Positions 24,382-30,672 of a DNA stretch of 33,570 nt are shown piece by piece; position 1 is the first letter of the stretch; each line of letters starts with the position of its first letter. A model generated the notes under the pieces. It saw nothing but the letters and a program-made list of their open reading frames with translations, was not told the origin of the DNA and ran no database searches. The translations under genes and the position numbers were made by a program. Origin of the DNA: a bacterium ADurb.Bin243 (GTDB taxonomy: Bacteria > Muiribacteriota > UBA9980); contig MWBZ01000037.1 in assembly GCA_002069765.1 (NCBI GenBank), positions 1 to 33,570 on the forward strand, written 5' to 3'.

Positions 24382-24419
24382 AAAAACCCCTGACAATCTA
24401 ATGAAAGTCAGGGGTTTTT
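24382..24419. terminator. Bidirectional terminator between the NHL lipoprotein gene and tRNA-Asn
   Basis: AAAAACCCCTGAC (24382-24394) and GTCAGGGGTTTTT (24407-24419) form a perfect 13-bp stem with a 12-base loop. T-tracts on both strands let it end both the lipoprotein mRNA (+) and the tRNA transcript (-). Confidence 0.93.
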
Positions 24420-24423
24420 GAGG

Positions 24424-24495
24424 CTCCGGAAGTAGGACTCGAACCTACAGCCTGTCGGTTAACAGCCGAATGCTCTACCATTGAGCTATTCCGGA
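24424..24495 (-). tRNA. tRNA-Asn (anticodon GTT)
   Basis: 72 bases. The acceptor arm TCCGGAA/TTCCGGA is 7 perfect pairs, the D arm is GCTC/GAGC, the anticodon loop CTGTTAA reads GTT, and the T arm GTAGG/CCTAC encloses TTCGAGT. The outermost anticodon-stem pair is a T-C mismatch. The discriminator is G, as expected for Asn. The 3' CCA is not encoded; CCT follows. A consensus promoter lies upstream and a terminator follows. Confidence 0.96.
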
Positions 24496-24523
24496 ACGAT
24501 AACGTCACATAATGACAGAATTG

Positions 24524-24552
24524 ATTATACTATAAATTTCTAATTTTGTCAA
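24524..24552 (-). promoter_or_regulatory. Consensus promoter for tRNA-Asn
   Basis: Minus strand: perfect TTGACA (24547-24552), 17-bp spacer, perfect TATAAT (24524-24529). The tRNA 5' end is 28 bases beyond the -10. Confidence 0.9.
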
Positions 24553-24604
24553 GTAAAAAAAAATCTTTTTTAAAAAAATTAAAAATTCTTTTTTCTTTTT
24601 TAAT

Positions 24605-24633
24605 TTGAATTTATAAAATAATTGTGGTAGAAT
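24605..24633 (+). promoter_or_regulatory. Probable promoter for murB
   Basis: TTGAAT (24605-24610), 17-bp spacer, TAGAAT (24628-24633). The leader of about 107 bases contains a perfect palindrome at 24686-24699. Confidence 0.55.
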
Positions 24634-24685
24634 AAGTTTCGACAAAATTAAATCCCGCGTATTAATTTTTCTATTTTTATTTCGA

Positions 24686-24699
24686 TATTACCGGTAATA
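24686..24699. promoter_or_regulatory. Perfect 14-bp palindrome in the murB leader
   Basis: TATTACCGGTAATA reads identically on both strands and lies about 47 bp before the murB start, downstream of the likely transcription start. It is a candidate operator (roadblock position) or chance. Confidence 0.4.
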
Positions 24700-24746
24700 A
24701 TTAGTTTGTAAATTACAGGATAAAATTAATATCGTCGGGAGAAAAA

Positions 24747-25781
24747 ATGCAAAAAACTGCGCTTATGAACACGACAACCGTTAAAACCAGAACCGATTAC
24801 ACAAAATTAATCAAAACAAACGAACCTTATATATTAGGCGATGATTCGACTATTGTTTACGGCGCCGACATGCGCGAGCATACTACGTTTCGAATAGGCG
24901 GCCCGGCCGACGCCTTTATAGAAGTCACGAGTCCCGAAGGCCTCGTAAAGGCTATAGCCGGAGCCAGGGCGGCCAGGATTCCTCATTTTATCCTGGGCGG
25001 CGGCTCTAACCTTTTAATCGACGATTGCGGAGTTTCCGGAATGGTCATTAAAAACCGGTATAAAAATATTACGGTTTTAGACCCTCAAAGCCTTAACTAT
25101 CTTTTGCCTTCGCTTTCGCCGCAAGAATCTGAAACGGCCGTATTTCTGCTGGCCGGTTCCGGGACCAAATTGTCTGAAATAGTTAATTTCGCCTGTGACA
25201 ACGCCCTTACCGGATGCGAATTCCTTGCCGGAATTCCGGGCACGCTGGGCGGCGCCGTATACGGCAACGCCGGGGCGTACGGTAAAAGCATAGGCGATCT
25301 GCTGGTTATGGCCAAACTGATAAACGATTCCAGCTCGATTTCCTGTGTGGAACGTGATTATTTTAACTTCAACTACAGAACGAGCCGGTTGAAAAAAAGC
25401 GGCGAATGCCTTTTATCGGCTATCATTAAATTAAGCCGCGGCGACGAGAAAAAAATTAAAACCGAAGTCGATAAAATAATTACCGAGCGTCACTTGAAGC
25501 ATCCGCCCGAGTATATAGGCTGCGCGGGATCGTTTTTTAAAAACGTTGCGCCCGTAACCCCTAACTCCCGAAGAATAGCCGCAGGATATTTTCTTGAATT
25601 GGCAGGAGCCAAGGATATGAAACACGGAAATGCCGAAGTGTATTCCAAGCATGCAAATTTTATAATTAATCCGGGCGGAGCTACATCCGCCGAGGTTTTA
25701 AACCTGGCGAAAAAACTTAAATCAAAAGTGCTTGAAAAATTCGGTTTGATGCTTGAAGAAGAAGTGCTATATATAGGCTGA
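24747..25781 (+). CDS. murB: UDP-N-acetylenolpyruvoylglucosamine reductase
   Basis: FAD- and NADPH-dependent second step of UDP-MurNAc synthesis, cytoplasmic. 344 residues, longer than the usual 290-310 because of an N-terminal stretch of about 40 residues before the FAD domain. Family signatures are TFRIGGPADAFIE, FILGGGSNLLIDD, FLAGIPGTLGGAVYGNAGAY, FNYRTSR, GCAGSFFKN with the catalytic Ser, and KHANFIIN near the C-terminus, with a conserved Glu in LEEEV. The type I Tyr loop is absent, placing it with type II (Gram-positive-like) MurB. The start is preceded by GGGAG. No other mur genes are adjacent, which is unusual because murB often lies in the dcw cluster. A bidirectional terminator follows. 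Confidence 0.94.
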   Translation: MQKTALMNTTTVKTRTDYTKLIKTNEPYILGDDSTIVYGADMREHTTFRIGGPADAFIEVTSPEGLVKAIAGARAARIPHFILGGGSNLLIDDCGVSGMVIKNRYKNITVLDPQSLNYLLPSLSPQESETAVFLLAGSGTKLSEIVNFACDNALTGCEFLAGIPGTLGGAVYGNAGAYGKSIGDLLVMAKLINDSSSISCVERDYFNFNYRTSRLKKSGECLLSAIIKLSRGDEKKIKTEVDKIITERHLKHPPEYIGCAGSFFKNVAPVTPNSRRIAAGYFLELAGAKDMKHGNAEVYSKHANFIINPGGATSAEVLNLAKKLKSKVLEKFGLMLEEEVLYIG

Positions 25782-25817
25782 TTTTAAATTCAAAGCCGGC
25801 ATGCTATAATATAAAAT

Positions 25818-25848
25818 AAAAAAGCCTCCTTTAACGGAGGCTTTTTTT
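25818..25848. terminator. Bidirectional terminator between murB and the CoA-binding gene
   Basis: AAAAAAGCCTCC pairs with GGAGGCTTTTTT across a 6-base loop (25830-25835), with long T-tracts on both strands, between convergent genes. Confidence 0.92.
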
Positions 25849-25872
25849 ATCGCTGGTTTTTATCTTTATAAT

Positions 25873-26274
25873 TTATTTGCAGCCGGATGCGGCGCAAACC
25901 ATAATACAGGAACCGTCGTGGATAGATTGGATTCCGAGCTTTTCGCACTCGCCGATTAAATCGTCGTCATAAGCGCCGGGCTGAAACCATACGATTTCGA
26001 TGCCTTTATCTTTTACGGCCTGCATCATTTTTTTTGCTCTGGGGGCCGGTATTACAAAGTTTAAAAATTTTACGTATTCCGGAAGCGAAGCTATATCGCT
26101 GAAGCACTCCAGACCTTCTATGACGCTTTTACCGGGATTTACGGGCAGGACTTTATAGCCTTTGGAAACGAGATTTTTAAGGATAATATTTCCGTATTTT
26201 TCGGGATTGTCGCTTGCACCGACGAGACCGAAAACTTTTGCCGAAAGAAACGATTGGATAAGTTCTTCGTTCAT
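25873..26274 (-). CDS. CoA-binding domain protein (YccU-like)
   Basis: 133 residues, a single Rossmann-like CoA_binding_2 domain. The N-terminal VFGLVGASDNPEKYGN (14-29) is the nucleotide-binding loop. VLPVNPGKSVIEGL and VWFQPGAY are further conserved family positions, and CIMV lies in the typical C-terminal segment. Length equals the YccU family. Proteins of this type bind CoA, but their physiological role is poorly known. The ATG at 26274 is 1 bp from the preceding gene's stop, with AAAGGAA inside that gene, so the two are translationally coupled. It ends with Cys-Lys after two further nearby Cys residues. Confidence 0.85.
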   Translation of the reverse strand: MNEELIQSFLSAKVFGLVGASDNPEKYGNIILKNLVSKGYKVLPVNPGKSVIEGLECFSDIASLPEYVKFLNFVIPAPRAKKMMQAVKDKGIEIVWFQPGAYDDDLIGECEKLGIQSIHDGSCIMVCAASGCK

Positions 26275-26275
26275 A

Positions 26276-27514
26276 TTAATTTCCTTTATATGCAGGCGCG
26301 TTTAATTTTTCGAACCTGTTTTTATGCTCTCTGGATTTTATAAGCTTGTCGATTTCGGAGCTTATTTTTTCTACGCTGTCGTTGGCGCCTATATAGCGGA
26401 CGCGCCTTTCAACAGGGTCTATTATAAAGAGGGCGGGAATTCCCTTGACTCCGTACCTTTGCATGCCGCGGCCGGTTTCGTCTATGTAAACGTTCCAGCT
26501 GACTTCGGGGTAGCTGGCGAGATATTTGTTGACGGTTTCGACTTTTTCATTGTAGGATACGGCGATAATTTCGATATCGTTTTTATATCCTGAATATACT
26601 TTTGCGAGTTTCGGCCTTAATTCGGAGCAATAAGAACACCAGGTGGCGAAAAATTCCAGAATGCAAATTTTGTCTTTTGCCAGCTGATCGAATTCTATAT
26701 TGAAAGACGTCTGCGTTCCGTCGAGTTTTTTTATGGCGAATGAAGGCGCTTCGACTCCGACCATCATAGTGTTTCCCTGCAGCCAGTCTATGGTTTTATA
26801 TAAAAGCGACGCCCTGTCTGCGGCGCCGTTTATTCCTTCGATGCCGAACCCGTAATAGCAGGCGCGGAAGGAGCATGTTTGAAGCTTCATTGCCGCCGGC
26901 ATGGTTTTGGCGGCGTCATAATACAATATGGGCTCGACGTTATCGTAGGGGATTAAAACGTCGCAGGAAGCGAGGTTGAGAGCGCCGTCGCCGCCTGAGG
27001 CCTCCGGATCGCCGTTAAGCGTGAGGCCGTTGGTTATGAAATCGTTATTGACGCCGTACAGCGTTTTGGCCGCGGCGTTTTTATTCTGGATGTCGATCTT
27101 AAGATAGCTCATCATAGGCGAATTGTAAAATTCTTCCCCCATGTTCTGGCCTATCAATAAAAGCGCCCCGCCTTCACCCATGAAATCCATTACGTCGGCT
27201 ACTTCGTCGAGACGAAGCTGCGAGCCTTCGTAACGGTCGTTCGCTATTCTGACAACCGTTCCGCGCTTATATTGGGTGTACTTTGCGTAATTAGCCGTGC
27301 CGGAGGTTTTGATGTCCCAGATGTCGTATTTTATTCCGGCGTCGGAAAGCGCTTTAATATAGAATTGACTGTGATAGTCCGCGGCGTCGTATAAAACGAC
27401 GAGAACCGGTTTGGATGCCCACTGCGCAAAAACAGGCGAAGAACAAATATTAGTTATAAATAATATACTAATTATAAATATTATTTTTATGAACAATACC
27501 CTTGTTTTACACAT
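26276..27514 (-). CDS. Exported protein with a C-terminal TlpA/ResA-like thioredoxin domain
   Basis: 412 residues. A signal peptide (about 5-31, ending PVFAQ) leads into an N-terminal domain of about 230 residues starting VLVVLYDAADYHS. It resembles a flavodoxin- or GATase-like alpha/beta fold (LLLIGQNMGEE) that I cannot assign to a family. The C-terminal redoxin domain has FFATWCSYC with Cys293 and Cys296 as the CxxC redox pair, then VSYNEKVETV and KGIPALFIID with the cis-Pro. It is probably a periplasmic thiol reductase. ATG 27514 is preferred over ATG 27550 because GGAG lies 9 bases upstream and the signal peptide begins here. A promoter lies at 27557-27585, and the CoA-binding gene follows 1 bp after the stop. 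Confidence 0.82.
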   Translation of the reverse strand: MCKTRVLFIKIIFIISILFITNICSSPVFAQWASKPVLVVLYDAADYHSQFYIKALSDAGIKYDIWDIKTSGTANYAKYTQYKRGTVVRIANDRYEGSQLRLDEVADVMDFMGEGGALLLIGQNMGEEFYNSPMMSYLKIDIQNKNAAAKTLYGVNNDFITNGLTLNGDPEASGGDGALNLASCDVLIPYDNVEPILYYDAAKTMPAAMKLQTCSFRACYYGFGIEGINGAADRASLLYKTIDWLQGNTMMVGVEAPSFAIKKLDGTQTSFNIEFDQLAKDKICILEFFATWCSYCSELRPKLAKVYSGYKNDIEIIAVSYNEKVETVNKYLASYPEVSWNVYIDETGRGMQRYGVKGIPALFIIDPVERRVRYIGANDSVEKISSEIDKLIKSREHKNRFEKLNAPAYKGN

Positions 27515-27556
27515 GGTTTCACGCTCCTGGAAAATATTGGATAAGAACATGAGTTA

Positions 27557-27585
27557 ATTATACAATATAATTTTTTATTAGTCAA
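27557..27585 (-). promoter_or_regulatory. Sigma-70-type promoter for the thioredoxin-fold gene
   Basis: Minus strand: TTGACT (27580-27585), 17-bp spacer, perfect TATAAT (27557-27562). It sits between the tyrosine phosphatase stop and the thioredoxin-fold gene, making the latter plus the CoA-binding gene a separate unit. Confidence 0.82.
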
Positions 27586-27602
27586 TAGCTTGCAGTTAAT
27601 TT

Positions 27603-28292
27603 TTAATTAATCAGTTCCGCCTCTACTGTATCGGCCTTAATTACTTCGTTCATGATCTTTTTGGAGTCCAGCGAATTGAGGTATGTTTTTAAATTAGACC
27701 AGATTTCATGAAACCCGAAATTTTCCATTTCTTTTATGGCGTCGCTCATTTTCCAGCCTTCTACTACTACGCGGTAAACCGCGCACATCGTTCCGGTGCG
27801 GTCCGCCCCGTGCTGGCAATGGACGAATACGGGCTGGTATTTGGGATCGGTGACCAGTTTTAAAAAATTTACGACGTAATCGTCTTTAAAGTTCCAGGTG
27901 TATATTCCCATTCGTTTATAGTATAATCCGAGGCCTTTGAGCATGGAACGATCGGAGTGAAAAGCTCTGAGACTAAGCACGGTCTTAACGCCCATCTTTT
28001 TTAATTCTTTGAATCCTTCGGCCGTAGGCTGCTCGCCGCGGTAGAGAGTTTCGGATATTTTAGCGAAGTTTTTAAGGCCTTCTATATCGTTTTTGGCGAC
28101 GGCATATTTGGGAGTAGAAAGTTCGGTTTCAGAAGTTTTAGCCGCGGCAGCCGAAAGGAGTTCGGGCTTTAAAACGAACGCTTTTTCTTTTGCCGATAAA
28201 GGTAGCAGACTTCCAAAAATACAGAATAAAAATACGGCTGAGACGATTATGACTTTTGGAGTAATTCGGCCGGCAGTGGTTAAATTTTTCAT
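27603..28292 (-). CDS. Exported dual-specificity/tyrosine phosphatase-like protein
   Basis: 229 residues with a signal peptide (about 13-34, ending PLSAK). The cysteine phosphatase loop is HCQHGADRTG, with Cys159 and Arg165 in the CX5R signature. VKTVLSLRAF (102-111) and the LYRGEQPT entry motif match bacterial DSP-like phosphatases (DUF/Siw14-type), some of which act on inositol phosphates. General-acid Asp candidates lie at FKDD (135-138). AAGGAG precedes the start. The substrate is unknown; export suggests an envelope or environmental phosphate source rather than cytoplasmic signalling. It is adjacent to, but probably transcribed separately from, the thioredoxin-fold gene. Confidence 0.83.
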   Translation of the reverse strand: MKNLTTAGRITPKVIIVSAVFLFCIFGSLLPLSAKEKAFVLKPELLSAAAAKTSETELSTPKYAVAKNDIEGLKNFAKISETLYRGEQPTAEGFKELKKMGVKTVLSLRAFHSDRSMLKGLGLYYKRMGIYTWNFKDDYVVNFLKLVTDPKYQPVFVHCQHGADRTGTMCAVYRVVVEGWKMSDAIKEMENFGFHEIWSNLKTYLNSLDSKKIMNEVIKADTVEAELIN

Positions 28293-28474
28293 GTTTTATC
28301 TCCTTATAAAATTTATCTGGCGCCCAACAAATACTTACCCACATACAATGAAAAGGGAACATTTATCTTTAAAAAACGAAATTAAATATATCATTTAAAA
28401 TAATAAAAGTAAATAGTATTTCATCTTTATGCCGGCCTTTTCTTTTTACTCCCCGGTTTTATTTTATATTCCCT
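28293..28474. other. Intergenic region between divergent phosphatase and TolC-family genes
   Basis: 182 bp of AT-rich sequence before the duplicated block. It must hold the promoter of the tyrosine phosphatase gene, but I could not pick a convincing -35/-10 pair. Nothing else is visible. Confidence 0.5.
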
Positions 28475-28779
28475 TTAATTTTATGAATTTTTTGCCGATA
28501 ATTATAGCGATGAATTTTATCTGAAAGTTAATTTCATTCGGTTTTTCGGTTTTAAAGCCGGACTAAAGCTTAACTATGAAACCTAAATCTATTAATATAA
28601 GTCATAAAGAAAAAGGGGAGATTTATGAGTACTTTTTTCACTAAAAAAACTGGAGTTTTGATGGGGTGCGCCGCTTTATCGCTAGCAATTTCTTTAGGGC
28701 CTCTCGCTTCGGGCGCCGAAGCGTTCAATAAAGAAGCCATCGAGCAGATGAAGGAAAAATTGAATTATAAGAAGGCTGA
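28475..28779. repeat. 305-bp perfect tandem duplication, copy 1
   Basis: Reads base for base the same as 28780-29084. It contains the leader, ribosome site and first 51 codons of the TolC-family gene. The unit boundary shows no obvious microhomology. Confidence 0.95.
28570..28598 (+). promoter_or_regulatory. Weak candidate promoter, duplicated with the 305-bp block
   Basis: TTAACT (28570-28575), 17-bp spacer, TAATAT (28593-28598), each 4 of 6 to consensus. The same pair recurs at 28875-28903. If real, the TolC-family gene has two tandem promoters. Confidence 0.33.
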
Positions 28780-28783
28780 TTAA
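28625..28783 (+). pseudogene. Truncated duplicate start of the TolC-family gene (52 codons)
   Basis: The ATG at 28625 follows GGGGAG and encodes the same signal peptide and first residues as the gene at 28930 (NKEAIEQMKEKLNYKKA), then Asp and TAA created by the duplication junction. The offset of 305 bp is not a multiple of three, so it cannot read into the second copy. If expressed it would give an exported peptide of about 20 residues after signal cleavage. It is most likely a non-functional relic of a tandem duplication or an assembly product. Confidence 0.75.
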
Positions 28784-29084
28784 TTTTATGAATTTTTTGC
28801 CGATAATTATAGCGATGAATTTTATCTGAAAGTTAATTTCATTCGGTTTTTCGGTTTTAAAGCCGGACTAAAGCTTAACTATGAAACCTAAATCTATTAA
28901 TATAAGTCATAAAGAAAAAGGGGAGATTTATGAGTACTTTTTTCACTAAAAAAACTGGAGTTTTGATGGGGTGCGCCGCTTTATCGCTAGCAATTTCTTT
29001 AGGGCCTCTCGCTTCGGGCGCCGAAGCGTTCAATAAAGAAGCCATCGAGCAGATGAAGGAAAAATTGAATTATAAGAAGGCTGA
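28780..29084. repeat. 305-bp perfect tandem duplication, copy 2
   Basis: Second unit, directly abutting the first. It runs from the TTAATTTTATG word to codon 51 plus two bases of the intact TolC-family gene. Confidence 0.95.
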
Positions 29085-30555
29085 AAAAACAGAGAAAAAT
29101 TCAAAAATCGAAACTGTAAAACCGCCTGCAGAAAACAAAAGCGAAGTTAAAATCGAAACGGTTAAAAAGAGCGCAAAAGCGGATTTAAAATCCGAAGTAA
29201 AAGCGGAGGCGAAACCTGAAGTAAAAGCAGGCGTGAAAACCGAAGTTCTTGCCCCGTCTCAAACGGCGCCTGCGGTAAAGGTGGAAGCGCAGTCTCAGTC
29301 CGGCGCTCCTATGGCGGCTGAAGAGCTCGATCTGGTAGGAAGCATTAAATTCGCTCTGGATAATAACAGAAATTTGAAAGCGGCTGAAAAAGGCGTTCAG
29401 CTCGCCGATATAAAAATAAGGGAAGCAAAGGCTAAATACGATCCGCAGCTATCTTATCAGGGTATAGTAACGCGTATGGATCAGGCCACCGTAATGCAGC
29501 TCGGCCCCGTGAGCGTTAAAATGGCGGATAAAATTATTCAGGACCATAAAATCAACTATTCGCAGGCTTTATACACTTCGAACCGCGTGGAATACGGAAA
29601 ACTTATGGCTGAAAAGTATAAAGAAGCCGCGGTTTTTGCCGTAGATTCCGCCCGCGTGAACCTGGTTTACAATGTAAAGAAAGCGTTTTATGACCTTCTG
29701 CTGGCAAAGGAATTCGTAAAAGTTTCCAAAGAGTCCGTCGAATTGATCGCGGCCCATGTGCAGACCGTTAAAAACCGTTTTAACGCAGGAACCGCTTCGA
29801 AATTCGACCTTTTGCGCGTCGAAGTACAGGAAGCTAATACAAAACCTAATATGATCAAAGCCGTTCACGGCCTTACCATCGCCAAAAACGCTTTTAATAA
29901 TATTCTCGCCCGGCCGCTCTTTTCCGATATCGAAATAGCCGGCGAACTGAAAAAATCACTGCTTCCTTTAGTAGACCTTGAAAGCGCTCTCAATACCGCT
30001 ATCGGCACAAGAGACGATATAAAGGCCGCGAAAGCCGAACTGGAAGCGGCCGGCGCTTCAATGAAGCTGGCGAAATCAGGCGACAAGCCCACTGTGGCGT
30101 TAAGCGGAACTTACGATCAGGCCAAAGGCAAATCGTATCCCGTTGAAAAATTCAACGAAACGTGGAATATGAACGTAGTTGCCCAGGTGCCCATATACGA
30201 CGCAAAAGAATCGAAACACGCGCTCGAAACGGCCGCCACAACTTATGAACAGAAAAAAATAAATTTCGATCAGCTTATCGAAAACGTAAAGCTCGAAGTT
30301 AAAATAGCTCACCAGGAATTGATTCAGGCCGACGAACTTATAACGGCTTCGGAAAAGAACGTCGAACAGGCTAAAGAAGCGCTTTCGATCGCCCAGGTTT
30401 CATACGATAACGGCCTTAATACAAACCTTGAAATAATGGACGCTCAGCTCGCGCTCACTCAGGCTAAAACCAATTACTTCCAGTCGCTTCACGATTACGG
30501 CGTGGCGTTCGCTAAACTCGAAAAATCAATGGGAATTGCGAGAATCGCCGAATAA
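28930..30555 (+). CDS. TolC-family outer-membrane efflux channel with Lys/Glu-rich linker
   Basis: 541 residues, longer than most TolC-family proteins (about 420-490). A signal peptide (about 1-34) is followed by a low-complexity linker to about residue 135, rich in Lys, Glu, Ala and Val with recurring EVK words, and then two OEP repeats. The first begins LVGSIKFALDNNRNLKAAEK; the second includes VAQVPIYDAKES. The long helical segments (VSYDNGLNTNLEIMDAQLAL) and the C-terminal FAKLEKSMG are typical. The trimer would be an outer-membrane exit duct for a tripartite exporter. No adaptor or pump gene is adjacent. It could serve the metal pump whose own channel gene is interrupted, but that is speculation. 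GGGGAG precedes the start, and a terminator follows. Confidence 0.88.
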   Translation: MSTFFTKKTGVLMGCAALSLAISLGPLASGAEAFNKEAIEQMKEKLNYKKAEKTEKNSKIETVKPPAENKSEVKIETVKKSAKADLKSEVKAEAKPEVKAGVKTEVLAPSQTAPAVKVEAQSQSGAPMAAEELDLVGSIKFALDNNRNLKAAEKGVQLADIKIREAKAKYDPQLSYQGIVTRMDQATVMQLGPVSVKMADKIIQDHKINYSQALYTSNRVEYGKLMAEKYKEAAVFAVDSARVNLVYNVKKAFYDLLLAKEFVKVSKESVELIAAHVQTVKNRFNAGTASKFDLLRVEVQEANTKPNMIKAVHGLTIAKNAFNNILARPLFSDIEIAGELKKSLLPLVDLESALNTAIGTRDDIKAAKAELEAAGASMKLAKSGDKPTVALSGTYDQAKGKSYPVEKFNETWNMNVVAQVPIYDAKESKHALETAATTYEQKKINFDQLIENVKLEVKIAHQELIQADELITASEKNVEQAKEALSIAQVSYDNGLNTNLEIMDAQLALTQAKTNYFQSLHDYGVAFAKLEKSMGIARIAE

Positions 30556-30594
30556 CTTCGCGGATTATTAAACGCAATTCTTAATGGCGATAAT

Positions 30595-30632
30595 AAAAAC
30601 GGCCTCTGAAACTTTCTGCAGGGGCCGTTTTT
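30595..30632. terminator. Terminator after the TolC-family gene
   Basis: AAAAACGGCCTCTG and CAGGGGCCGTTTTT form a long stem with one G-T pair around a 10-base loop. T-tracts occur on both strands and it lies between convergent genes, so it can serve both. Confidence 0.9.
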
Positions 30633-30672
30633 ATTTTAAATTAATATTTGTTTCATTAACGATCGCGGCATT

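Noticed and set aside
24640-24746. Riboswitch in the murB leader
   Set aside because: The leader is AT-rich and contains only one short palindrome, with no known riboswitch core.
28093-28398. Plus-strand open frame opposite the tyrosine phosphatase gene
   Set aside because: Antisense to the signal-peptide region of a well-supported gene and extends into noncoding sequence.
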